A program made the translations under genes and the position numbers. This document shows, in pieces, positions 17,224 to 25,059 of a DNA stretch of 58,988 bases. Position 1 is the first letter of the stretch; each line of letters starts with the position of its first letter. Origin of the DNA: Kiloniellaceae bacterium (GTDB lineage Bacteria > Pseudomonadota > Alphaproteobacteria > Kiloniellales > J153); assembly GCA_021776115.1 (NCBI GenBank), contig JAJFGN010000047.1:1-58988 (forward strand), in the 5' to 3' direction. The notes under the pieces were generated by a model that did no database searches, had not been told where the DNA came from, and saw only the letters and a program-made list of their open reading frames with translations.

Positions 17224-18189
17224 TCAGCCGTGTGAGACCTTCCCTCCCGCTGGTGCGGCGACACCGGCTGGTACCGCTGCTTCGCCTGGTGTGCTGGCCG
17301 AACCCGGTATCGCCGCGTCTAGTCCGGCGCGGCTGCCGCGGCTCGGCATCTCCAAGGGCCCAAGCGTATGCAGATACGCATCCACCCCGGCGGCGCGATC
17401 GTAAACGCGGAAATCCACATCCCGGTCGCGGAAGCCTTTCAAGACTTGGCCAAGACCACGCACCCCGGTTTCACGCTGCCGCCGCACATATCGCAGGTCG
17501 ACCTCGATGGGGATCACTTCCTCCTGGCCCGCCGCCTCATAGAGCACGGTCCCTGCCGGATCGATGACGCACGATTGGCCGACGCCACCGGCGTCCAGGC
17601 CATTGATATCGAAGACGTAGCATTGAAACTGCGCCGCAGTCGCCCGGGCGATGGCCATTTCCACGTGGCGGTCGATGGTCGACGTCAGCACCGGGTGCAG
17701 CAACACCTCGACGCCCGCGGCGGTCAAGGTGCGCGTCGTCTCCGGGAACCAGATATCATAGCAAATGGACAGACCGAACCGGCCGACCTCGGGCACGTCG
17801 AAGATGCAGAATTCCGTCCCGGCCGCCACATGCGCCTCATAAGGCCGAAACGGAAACATCTTGCGGTAGCGGGCGATCACCTCGCCCTGCGGGTTGATCA
17901 CCAGCGCCGTGTTGTACAGCTTACCGTCCGCCCCCTTCTCGAAGATGGAACCGGGGATCAGCCACACGCCGTGCTTGGCGGCGGCCGCCTGCAGCGCATG
18001 TTCGGCCTCGCCCGGCAAAGTCACCGGATCTTTCGGCACTGGGCCGCAGAGAGCCAACTCGCTGAACAAAACCATCTGGACCCACGGGAAGCGCGCCATC
18101 GTGATGTCCAGCTTATGGATCACCGTCTCGATGTTGCTCTTCATCGCGGGTACATGAATCTGGACGCCGGCTATTGCGAAAGGAACCAT
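17224..18189 (-). CDS. Carbon-nitrogen hydrolase (nitrilase superfamily amidase)
   Basis: This nitrilase-fold amidohydrolase has the Glu-Lys-Cys triad: Glu in VLFSELALCG, Lys in ARYRKMFPFRPYE and Cys in FGLSICYDIWFPE. The pattern is closest to aliphatic amidase/N-carbamoylputrescine-amidase-like branches, but substrate is unassigned. ATG 18189 is preferred, since GAGGAG sits a few bases upstream and the product then begins MVPFAIAGVQIHVPAM, typical for the family; the open frame itself extends further upstream. The last ~30 residues are an Ala/Pro-rich tail (GSASTPGEAAVPAG). It leads the minus-strand series into the decarboxylase and ATP-grasp genes. With an amine-forming decarboxylase adjacent, it could cleave an amide or N-carbamoyl group of a polyamine derivative (inference). 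Confidence 0.85.
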   Translation of the reverse strand: MVPFAIAGVQIHVPAMKSNIETVIHKLDITMARFPWVQMVLFSELALCGPVPKDPVTLPGEAEHALQAAAAKHGVWLIPGSIFEKGADGKLYNTALVINPQGEVIARYRKMFPFRPYEAHVAAGTEFCIFDVPEVGRFGLSICYDIWFPETTRTLTAAGVEVLLHPVLTSTIDRHVEMAIARATAAQFQCYVFDINGLDAGGVGQSCVIDPAGTVLYEAAGQEEVIPIEVDLRYVRRQRETGVRGLGQVLKGFRDRDVDFRVYDRAAGVDAYLHTLGPLEMPSRGSRAGLDAAIPGSASTPGEAAVPAGVAAPAGGKVSHG

Positions 18190-18538
18190 GGACTCCTCAA
18201 CTAAATTCTTTGCTCGGCCATCGGCGACGGCCCGCGATGCTAGGCTAAATGGCCGCAGACCACCGCGCATGGCCTCGAATGCCGCCACGGCCCGTCCTCG
18301 ATACCGCCCATCCTCCTAAGCCAGCCTCGTTGATGGAGCCTTTGCAAGTCCTTTGTGCCCCTTCTTGCTTCGCATGGCGGATAACCGCGACTCAGTGGGC
18401 CATCGTCAAATCTCACAGAGCTGTCTCGAGGTTGGCCATGCCGTTAAATTCGGCTGGTCAGTGCAAGTCTTTCTTGTCCATATTGGCTAGAGAGACGCGG
18501 CGATACCGGGGGGACGATGTGCGGAAACACCTTGATCG

Positions 18539-19564
18539 ATGACTGATCAATTCAGCCGGATTGCCGTCATCACCGGCGACCATTCCCTTCCCGACCCGAC
18601 GAAGCGAGATGGTCGGTATCACGAAGAAGACATGGTGACCCACACGGCGATGGTCGAGGCATTCGGGAGCCTCACGGGCTACAAATTCCGCGTCCACACG
18701 GAGCATGCCGGTCTTTTCGAGCGCTTGGCGGCGGAGCGACCCGACATGATCGTCAACTTCTGCGATACCGGCCTTTTCAACGTGCCGACTCAGGAGTTGC
18801 ACCTGCCGGCCCGCTTGGAATTGATGGGAATTCCCTATGTCGGGGCGCCGCCGGCGGCCATGGTCATATGTTACGACAAGGCTATCGTGCGCCTGACCGC
18901 CCAATCGCTCGGCGTGCCGGTCCCCCGGGAGGCTTACATCCCGGCGGACATGCCGCTCGACACCCTGCCCGACCTGTACCCGGCATTGATCAAGCCGAAC
19001 ACGGCGGATGGCAGCGTCGGCATCACCAAGGATGCCGTCGTACATGACCGCCGGGAGGCGCTCGACTACCTGGAATGGCTGCGCGCCACCCTGCCGGGTC
19101 GAGACGCGCTCATGCAAGAATATCTGCCGGGAGCCGAGTACGGCGTCGGCCTGATCGGCAATCCCGAGACCGGCCTACGCGTGCTGCCGCCGCTCGAAGT
19201 CGACTACTCGCGCCTGCCCTCAGGCCTGAACCCGATCCTGTCCTTCGAATCAAAGGCGATTCCTGATTCGCCCTATTGGACCGAGATCAAGTTCAAGCGC
19301 GCCACGCTTGCCGCCGATGTTGAGAGCCAGCTAGAGAGCTGGACCAGAATCCTGTTCCGGCGGCTGGGCCTGCGCGACTACGGTCGCTTCGATTTCCGAG
19401 TTGCCGCCGACGGCGAGCCGAAGCTCATGGAGGTTAACCCGAACCCGGCCTGGGCCAACGATGGCAAGCTGGCCTTCATGGCGGGTTTCGCGGGGATCGA
19501 ATACCGCGACATGCTGCGCCTGATCCTGGAAGCCGCGATCGCCCGCGAGAAGCACGCGGGTTAA
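18539..19564 (+). CDS. D-alanine-D-alanine ligase-like ATP-grasp ligase
   Basis: This 341-residue ATP-grasp protein resembles D-Ala-D-Ala ligases. The ATP-site Lys lies in ALIKPNTADGSVGI, the hinge/ribose region in YLPGAEYGVGLIG, and the metal-binding strand in FDFRVAADGEPKLMEVNPNP. It is not a normal Ddl: the N-terminal Ddl Glu/Ser region is replaced by VITGDHSLPDPTKRDGRYHEED and there is no cell-wall gene nearby. Related enzymes ligate other amino acids or amines. It lies alone on the plus strand, divergent from the amidase-decarboxylase series, with ~350 bases between, and convergent with the CocE/NonD gene, whose stop is 4 bases away. This suggests one functional set. Confidence 0.82.
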   Translation: MTDQFSRIAVITGDHSLPDPTKRDGRYHEEDMVTHTAMVEAFGSLTGYKFRVHTEHAGLFERLAAERPDMIVNFCDTGLFNVPTQELHLPARLELMGIPYVGAPPAAMVICYDKAIVRLTAQSLGVPVPREAYIPADMPLDTLPDLYPALIKPNTADGSVGITKDAVVHDRREALDYLEWLRATLPGRDALMQEYLPGAEYGVGLIGNPETGLRVLPPLEVDYSRLPSGLNPILSFESKAIPDSPYWTEIKFKRATLAADVESQLESWTRILFRRLGLRDYGRFDFRVAADGEPKLMEVNPNPAWANDGKLAFMAGFAGIEYRDMLRLILEAAIAREKHAG

Positions 19565-19568
19565 GCGC

Positions 19569-21596
19569 TCACACCAGCCCGCGCGGAATCGCGATGGCCC
19601 AGTCACGCCGCGCAATCGTCTCGTCGCCCTCGTAGACCACCAGATCGCCGGTGAATTGGAAGGCCTGGACGGTCGCCGACAAGCGGGTCCGGCATTCGAT
19701 CCGCACTGACCAGTCCCCGCGGCGCAGCAGCGTGGTCTGGTCGAAATCGGCCTGCGCCGAGAGCGGATCGTTCTCGATGATCCGGTAGCGCTTGAGCAGG
19801 GTGTAGCCGAGGTCGAGGTCGATCTCCTCGAGGCGCGCCAGAGAGGCGCCGCCGAATTCTCCGGCGTCGCTGTGCAGCGTATAGACCACCTCGTTGGTCG
19901 TCAGATCGGTCTCCAGCCGGCGCCGCATGGCCAATTGCCGCAGCTTCTTGTGGGTGATACCCGGCGCTGCCTCCGGCACTTCGAAGGGCCGCAGCGCCTC
20001 GTCCTCGGGGCGCGGCGGTCGTACCGGCAACTCGAGCGCGCTCTGCCCCAAGCGCACGCCGATCACCGCCGCCTCGGGCGACGGCCAGGCGATCGGCCAA
20101 TAGCTGCTGGACAATGACAATCGGATCCGATGGCCCGACGGAAAGGCGTGGGCGATGTCGTTGAGTTGCAGGCGCACGCGGGTCCATTGACCGGGCGCAA
20201 GCGGCTCCGGCGTCTCGTGGCCACCACGGTGCGTCAAGTTGAGCAGGCCGTAGCTGACCCTGAGTGTGGAACCGTCGGGCGCTACGTCGCAGAGTCGCGC
20301 CGCTAGTAGAGCGACCGGCTTGTCGCAGCGCAGCTCAAGGGTAATCACCGGCGCCCCGAGGATCTCCATCCGGTCGTCCAGCGGATCACTGTCGAAGACC
20401 AGCGACCCGCCGTCGTCGGTACGTTGGTCGCGCGGCATCTCCCCTTCGGCACCGAAGCCGCACCACTCGCCGCCGCGTAGGCCCGTGGTCTGCGGCGACG
20501 AGAACGAAAGCTCGCCGGGCGTCGCCTCGTCGAACCAGAGGTGGCCGGGATTCAGGTAGAGGCGGAGCGGCTGGATTCGCTCGCTCGGCCAGGCTTCCTC
20601 CGCGATCCAGCGACCCGGCCAGGTTTCGTATTGCGGCTGCGGCGCCACGCTCTCCTGCATCCAGATCCGGAAGGCGGGTTCGTCCATGATCCCGGTTTCC
20701 CGGCTCTTGAGCCACTGGTCCCACCAGCGCACCGCCTCCTGCAGGAAGCCGATCGCGGGCCCCGGCACACCGTCATGCGGAAAGACGTGGGCCCAGGGGC
20801 CGATCAGGCCTTTCTTGGGGCCGGTCAGATTGGCCATCAAGCGCGGCACGGCGTTCGAATAGCCGTCGGCCCAGCCGCCAATCGCATAGACCGGACATTC
20901 GATGGCGCCGTAGTCCTCGCAGACCGAACCGTGCTTCCAATAATCGTCGCGCCACTGGTGCCGCATCCAAAGCGCCGGGAACGGCTTCAGCGCCTCGAGC
21001 CGCTCAAGCCACATCTCGCGCCAGCGCTCGCCGACGATTTGCGGGTCCGGCGGCAGGGCGGAATAGAGCGTCAGGATCGAGCCCCACTGCATATTTTCGT
21101 TGAGGAGACATCCACCCATGTAGTGAGCGTCATCGGCATAGCGGTCGTCGGTCGAGCAAAGCGTGATGACCGCCTTGAGCGCCGGCGGGTGCAGCGCCGC
21201 GACCTGCAGTGCGTTGAAGCCGCCCCACGAGATGCCCATCATCCCGACCGCGCCCGAACACCAGCTTTGCGCCGCGATCCAGGCGATAATTTCCAGCGCG
21301 TCCTTGTGCTCTTGCAAGGTGTACTCGTCGTGCATCAGGCCCTCTGAATCGCCTGAGCCGCGCAAGTCGACCCGCACTGCAGCATAGCCGTTCATGGCGA
21401 AGTAGCCATGGATCGGCTCGTCGCGCACCCGCATGAAGTCGCGTTTGCGGTAGGGAATGTACTCCAGGATGGCCGGTACCGGCTCGGCCTTGGCGGTTAT
21501 GGGCATCCAGATCCGCGCGGCGATCCGGCAGCCGTCGGACATGGGAATCCAAACGTTCTCGATCTCTCGTACCTGGACCAGGCTGGCTTCGTCCAT
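19569..21596 (-). CDS. CocE/NonD-family alpha/beta hydrolase (X-Pro dipeptidyl-peptidase type)
   Basis: This 675-residue hydrolase belongs to the CocE/NonD family. The N-terminal alpha/beta domain has the nucleophile elbow GMMGISWGGFNALQ (Ser ~119), the acid/base region AIGGWADGYSNAVPRLM and the His region IGPWAHVFPHDGVPG. A helical cap lies between. The C-terminal jelly-roll (about 330-570) includes RIWMQESV and SHRIRLSLSSSYWP-type strands. A further ~110 residues at the C-terminus (DLTTNEVVYTLHSDAGE...) extend beyond typical members. These enzymes cleave esters or amides such as cocaine esters, acyl-amino acids or X-Pro peptides. No signal peptide is visible, so it is cytoplasmic. It is the first of two minus-strand genes downstream of the ATP-grasp-like gene at 21653. 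Confidence 0.88.
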   Translation of the reverse strand: MDEASLVQVREIENVWIPMSDGCRIAARIWMPITAKAEPVPAILEYIPYRKRDFMRVRDEPIHGYFAMNGYAAVRVDLRGSGDSEGLMHDEYTLQEHKDALEIIAWIAAQSWCSGAVGMMGISWGGFNALQVAALHPPALKAVITLCSTDDRYADDAHYMGGCLLNENMQWGSILTLYSALPPDPQIVGERWREMWLERLEALKPFPALWMRHQWRDDYWKHGSVCEDYGAIECPVYAIGGWADGYSNAVPRLMANLTGPKKGLIGPWAHVFPHDGVPGPAIGFLQEAVRWWDQWLKSRETGIMDEPAFRIWMQESVAPQPQYETWPGRWIAEEAWPSERIQPLRLYLNPGHLWFDEATPGELSFSSPQTTGLRGGEWCGFGAEGEMPRDQRTDDGGSLVFDSDPLDDRMEILGAPVITLELRCDKPVALLAARLCDVAPDGSTLRVSYGLLNLTHRGGHETPEPLAPGQWTRVRLQLNDIAHAFPSGHRIRLSLSSSYWPIAWPSPEAAVIGVRLGQSALELPVRPPRPEDEALRPFEVPEAAPGITHKKLRQLAMRRRLETDLTTNEVVYTLHSDAGEFGGASLARLEEIDLDLGYTLLKRYRIIENDPLSAQADFDQTTLLRRGDWSVRIECRTRLSATVQAFQFTGDLVVYEGDETIARRDWAIAIPRGLV

Positions 21597-21652
21597 CGGG
21601 TTCTCTTATGAGAAGGCGCTCTTGGAGAGAGCAGTTGGCGGGCCGGGTCTCA

Positions 21653-22609
21653 TCAAGCTGTGGCATTCACTTTCGGCCTGCGGCCGCGCCGGGGCAAGAG
21701 CTGCTGTGTCGACCAGAAGGCGAGCGCCAGCTTGTCGCGCACAGTGAAGCCGGTCTCAAGGTTCCAGCAGTTGACGATGCCAAGGCGGAAGCCGCCCGGC
21801 GGCATGGAGTGCTGGGCCGGCGGCCGGTCTTCGTGGAAGGTGATCTGAATGCTCGATACCTGGGGCGTCTGGCGCAACTCGTCGACGAGGTCCCTGGGCG
21901 GGTGGACATATTGCACACCATGCGCACCGAAAAGCACCACGCTATAACCCTCGCGGCGGTCGCTGTCGTCAAAATCCCAAGAGCCCTTGGCATATAGCCT
22001 TACCAGCGCATCGGTCCAGCCCGCACCGTAAAGGTCTGGCCATTGGTCGGAAAAGCGTAAGTGGGCCTCGATGATCTGCGCCCCGATGGTTTCGATATTG
22101 AGCATGCCGGTGTAGCCGGCCAGGTTCTTGCGGGTCCACTCGGCGCAGTAACTCTCGATTTCGGGCCGTGAGTCTGCCAGCACAATCCAGGAGTCGAACA
22201 TGCCGCCTTCCAATGGCTTTCCGATGACGTGCCGCCACCACTTGACCTCGCCGTCGACCACGGCGGCGTCGCTGCTGACGTGCTCGCCTTCGAACAGCGG
22301 CATCCAAAAGTGACTTGGGCGCTGGTTGTGCTTGTATTCCTTCAGTGTCCGCATGACGCGGGTGCCCGCACCCATGCCGCGCATATTGTAGATCGGCTTG
22401 CTGAAAACCGGAAAGTCTGGCGGATCGAGCCCATGTGGGCCACAGGGCAGGCCTTGGCTCTCGACGATCGAAAGCTTGTTATAGACCCACTTGTACCTGG
22501 GAAACCATGACCAAGCGTCTCCGTCCTCAGTCGGGATGCGGATGTCCTCCGGACAGGCGACATCCTCGAAATACTGCATGCGCCAGGGGTCGGCTTCACA
22601 GATCGGCAT
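21653..22609 (-). CDS. Divergent ATP-grasp-like protein
   Basis: This 318-residue protein has no firm family name. Its layout follows ATP-grasp enzymes: a basic-strand segment VFSKPIYNMRGMGAGTRVM where the ATP-binding Lys and glycine-rich loop are expected, PLFEGEHVSSDAAVVDGEV resembling the hinge and second lobe, and NIETIGAQIIEAHLRFSDQW at the position of the metal-binding E-x-N-x-R. There the Asn is replaced (EAHLRF), so metal binding would be atypical or lost. ATG 22609 is preferred, since GGGAGAG precedes it, over an upstream in-frame codon. It sits 56 bases upstream of the CocE/NonD gene on the same strand. It could be a third ligase or a non-catalytic partner. Confidence 0.6.
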   Translation of the reverse strand: MPICEADPWRMQYFEDVACPEDIRIPTEDGDAWSWFPRYKWVYNKLSIVESQGLPCGPHGLDPPDFPVFSKPIYNMRGMGAGTRVMRTLKEYKHNQRPSHFWMPLFEGEHVSSDAAVVDGEVKWWRHVIGKPLEGGMFDSWIVLADSRPEIESYCAEWTRKNLAGYTGMLNIETIGAQIIEAHLRFSDQWPDLYGAGWTDALVRLYAKGSWDFDDSDRREGYSVVLFGAHGVQYVHPPRDLVDELRQTPQVSSIQITFHEDRPPAQHSMPPGGFRLGIVNCWNLETGFTVRDKLALAFWSTQQLLPRRGRRPKVNATA

Positions 22610-22728
22610 AAGCTTGCTCTCCCAAGGGACGCGGAAGGGATATCGAGCCGGCCGGTGTCCCTTGTTTGGGTGCTGCGTGCGAGTCCAGGATACCGGCGGC
22701 ATCCAAGGAATAATAGCTTCCCGCGGAT

Positions 22729-23737
22729 CTATTCCTGGCGTTGGTCATGCTGCTCGCGACTATCGCCGCCGCCGCCGATCCATCCCTTGCGCCGGAAATA
22801 GGCGAGAAATCCAAGCGCCACAACCGACATGAGCACGAGAGCAAAGGGATAGCCCCAGTACCACTCAAGTTCCGGCATATTCCAGGGCGAAGCCTTGGCG
22901 TCGAAATTCATACCGTACAGGCTAGCAATGAAACCGAGCGGCATAAAGATGGTGGCGATGATGGTTAGAACCTTCATAACCTCGTTCATGCGGGCGCTGG
23001 TACTAGAGAGATAGACGTCGGCAAGTCCCGATGCGATCTCGCGGTAGGTCTCGACCACATCCATAAGCTGAATCGTGTGGTCGTAGCAATCGCGCAGGTA
23101 AGGTCGTGTCTCGTCGGATATATGCGTCAAGGACTCTCGCATCAGGGCGTTCACCATCTCCCTTTGCGGCCAGATCGCCCGCCGCAACGCCAGGAGATTG
23201 CGTTTCATGCCGTGGATTTGGGCGACCAGGTCCCGAGACGGCTGGCCCATTACGAGGTTCTCTAAGGTCTCGAGACGCTCCCCAAAATCCTCGAACACTG
23301 GAAAATAGCCGTCGATGACTGCATCCAACAGGGCATAGACGAGGTAATCCGCCTTCCGTTCGCGGATCTGTCCACGGTGCTTACGAAGACGATCGCGGAC
23401 CAAATTGAAGCAGTCACCCGGCTGTTCCTGAAATGTCAGGAGGAAGCGCTCACCTAAGAACATAGAGACCTGTTCCGTTGTCGGCGCTTGGTCACTTTGG
23501 ATCATGCGCGTGACGATAAAGGAATGGTCCTCATACTCCTCGACCTTGGGCCGCTGATGCACATTGACGACATCCTCCAGCGCGGAGCCGGTGGAGTCCA
23601 AACATCTCACCCAGGCGGCGGATTAGATCTAAATCGGCCAAGCCATCGACGTTAATCTAGGTAACCGGCCATTTTGCAATCATGGGCTCCAGGTCTTCTA
23701 TCTCCGAGACTTCTTCCTCATGGTGATCGCTCCACAT
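22729..23737 (-). pseudogene. corA-type Mg/Co transporter, broken by a stop and a frameshift
   Basis: The C-terminal ~280 residues read as a CorA-family channel: VNVHQRPKVEEYEDHSFIV, the two C-terminal transmembrane helices and the YGMNFD signature in the loop between them. Upstream the reading frame is broken twice. An extra base near 23581-23590 shifts the frame (needed to join IRRLGEMFGLH to LEDVVNVHQ), and further upstream a Trp codon expected in PVTWINVDGL reads TAG at 23657-23659. The start is placed at ATG 23737 only tentatively, because the N-terminus merges with the integrated element next to it. Both lesions would have to be sequence errors for the gene to be functional. Confidence 0.8.
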
Positions 23738-23775
23738 CCTAACTAAAAGGTATGTGTTGCGACGATCGATTGAAC

Positions 23776-23925
23776 TCACGCCCGTTTTTCGGACGCAATG
23801 AAGGAAACGGATTGCCGTCGCCTCTTTCCCTTTCGCTGCATCACGAGCCACTGAAGCCTGTCATACGAAAGCGCCCAGCGGTCGTTGAGCCGGAGAAAGA
23901 TGTTCTCGGTATCACGGCGGCTCAT
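23776..23925 (-). CDS. Small conserved mobile-element protein
   Basis: This 49-residue product (MSRRDTENIFLRLNDRWALS..., then QWLVMQRKGKR) matches in pattern small proteins that recur beside integrases in alphaproteobacterial integrated elements, where a longer version normally continues past SVSFI. Here it stops at SEKRA, so it may be truncated at the element edge. Its ATG overlaps the stop of the upstream 37-residue frame (ATGA). Function is unknown. Confidence 0.5.
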   Translation of the reverse strand: MSRRDTENIFLRLNDRWALSYDRLQWLVMQRKGKRRRQSVSFIASEKRA

Positions 23926-24035
23926 GCGGCGGCGCTTTCGGCGCCGAGAGGCACGGGACAACTAACGCCAAACCAGTGAACGGCAATGAAGGAACCGCAG
24001 GCCAAGTCGATTGTGAAGGGATCACGCCCGCTCAT
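23922..24035 (-). CDS. Very small coupled ORF in integrated element
   Basis: This 37-residue frame (MSGRDPFTIDLACGS..., ending LGAESAAA) overlaps its neighbours on both sides by ATGA: its ATG lies in the stop of the 69-residue gene and its stop lies in the start of the 49-residue gene. The coupling, rather than homology, is the evidence that it is translated. No domain is recognised. Confidence 0.4.
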   Translation of the reverse strand: MSGRDPFTIDLACGSFIAVHWFGVSCPVPLGAESAAA

Positions 24036-24241
24036 GGCCGCAACCCCATGAGGGCGCGTCGTGTAGCGCGCGCCATCCAGGCGCGTGCGATCACAAGGTC
24101 GGCAAGATAGCCAAGGTAATGAAAGTCAAGCTCTTGATTTGCCGGGCAGCGGGGTATATGTTTGGCGGTATCCCAATACCGCAACGTTCCCGCCGTCCGC
24201 GCCCTGGTTTGCCCCGGGGCCGGGCGGCTTCGGCTTTGCAT
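24032..24241 (-). CDS. Small hypothetical protein of the integrated element
   Basis: This 69-residue basic protein starts six bases after the stop of the AlpA-like gene and ends in an ATGA overlap with the next small frame. Its C-terminal half (YLGYLADLVIARAWMARATRR) could form one amphipathic helix; the N-terminal part is Arg/Pro-rich. I do not recognise a family. Its place in the coupled series supports a real gene. Confidence 0.4.
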   Translation of the reverse strand: MQSRSRPAPGQTRARTAGTLRYWDTAKHIPRCPANQELDFHYLGYLADLVIARAWMARATRRALMGLRP

Positions 24242-24247
24242 TGCTGC

Positions 24248-24484
24248 TCACGCCGCCTCCCCGTCGGGAGTGTGCTGGTGGGACTCGATCCAGGCGTCGA
24301 TTTCATCGGCCTTGAAGTACAACCGCGCATTAATGCGAACCGGCGTCGGGAAACCTAATTTTGGATCGCGCTGGAAGCGCCAAAGCGTGACCTCGGAAAC
24401 GCCGCCGAGTTGTTCCCGGACACGCATGGCCGTCCTCAAATCGATGCCAGAAGTCTGGTGGTCCTGCGAATGCTTGCGAGACAT
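24248..24484 (-). CDS. AlpA/excisionase-like DNA-binding protein
   Basis: This 78-residue protein is a MerR/AlpA-type winged-helix regulator of mobile elements. VREQLGGVSEVTLWRFQRDP gives the helix-turn-helix, and FPTPVRINARLYFKADEIDAWI is the wing and C-terminal helix shared by AlpA and excisionase proteins. These regulate integrase expression or direct excision. ATG 24484 is preferred because AAAGGG precedes it; an ATG 15 bases upstream is also in frame. It heads the coupled minus-strand series of small genes and lies downstream of the integrase on the same strand, separated by ~575 AT-rich bases. Confidence 0.8.
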   Translation of the reverse strand: MSRKHSQDHQTSGIDLRTAMRVREQLGGVSEVTLWRFQRDPKLGFPTPVRINARLYFKADEIDAWIESHQHTPDGEAA

Positions 24485-24499
24485 TAGATACCCTTTCAC

Positions 24500-25059
24500 T
24501 CATTTTAAGAACGCGAGTGATGGGAGTAGAACAATATCGAAAACCCTTTGACCATCGGCTACCGTCCCGCCCGAAGAGTTTTCTTGATGAAAAACTCGAC
24601 CTGTCTTTGAATTTCATAGCGTTTTCGCTGATATAGAGTAGTCGAATTTACACGAATTATGGGTTTTAGCGGCCATTTTCTTGTGATTTTAGATCTACTT
24701 TCTGGTCGATTAATGATTCCCTGAAAGCTTCGATTCGGGGATTCGAACGCGACCGAAACAACCATCAAGAGCGCGATATGACGGTCTGTTCCATGCCCAT
24801 CTCGGTCAGATCATCACCATGAAACACAAGCTTGTCGCCCTGACCGCCTATCCCTCGTCGACTACGCGGCCGACCGCCATACCGAAAGCCTGATCGCCAA
24901 GGGCGGCCAGGGCTCGACCGAGTTTAACTAACGGCTCGCCCAGGTTGAACAGAAGCTTATCGCGTGGTTAGTGCGATCGTGCTGCGTCGCGCCCTCGACA
25001 CCTCTGGTTCGATCATAAGGCTGAGTTGTTCAAGGGCATCGGCAAGAATCTCGGCGCGG
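24500..25059. other. AT-rich and gene-remnant stretch of the element
   Basis: The part at 24500-24770 is much more AT-rich than the surroundings and probably holds the promoter of the AlpA-like operon. At about 24840-24960 (plus strand) the sequence reads VDYAADRHTESLIAKGGQGS then TEFN, an in-frame TAA, and RLAQVEQKLIAW. This looks like an interrupted relic of a coding gene that I cannot assign to a family. No intact gene is visible. Confidence 0.4.

Noticed and set aside
17368-18204. A 278-residue plus-strand frame opposite the amidase gene
   Set aside because: It is antisense to a nitrilase-family gene with a complete catalytic triad and carries no recognisable motif.
18539-19564. Genuine D-alanine-D-alanine ligase for cell wall synthesis
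   Set aside because: No mur, fts or other division/cell-wall gene is adjacent and the N-terminal region is unlike Ddl; its neighbours are the amidase and hydrolases.
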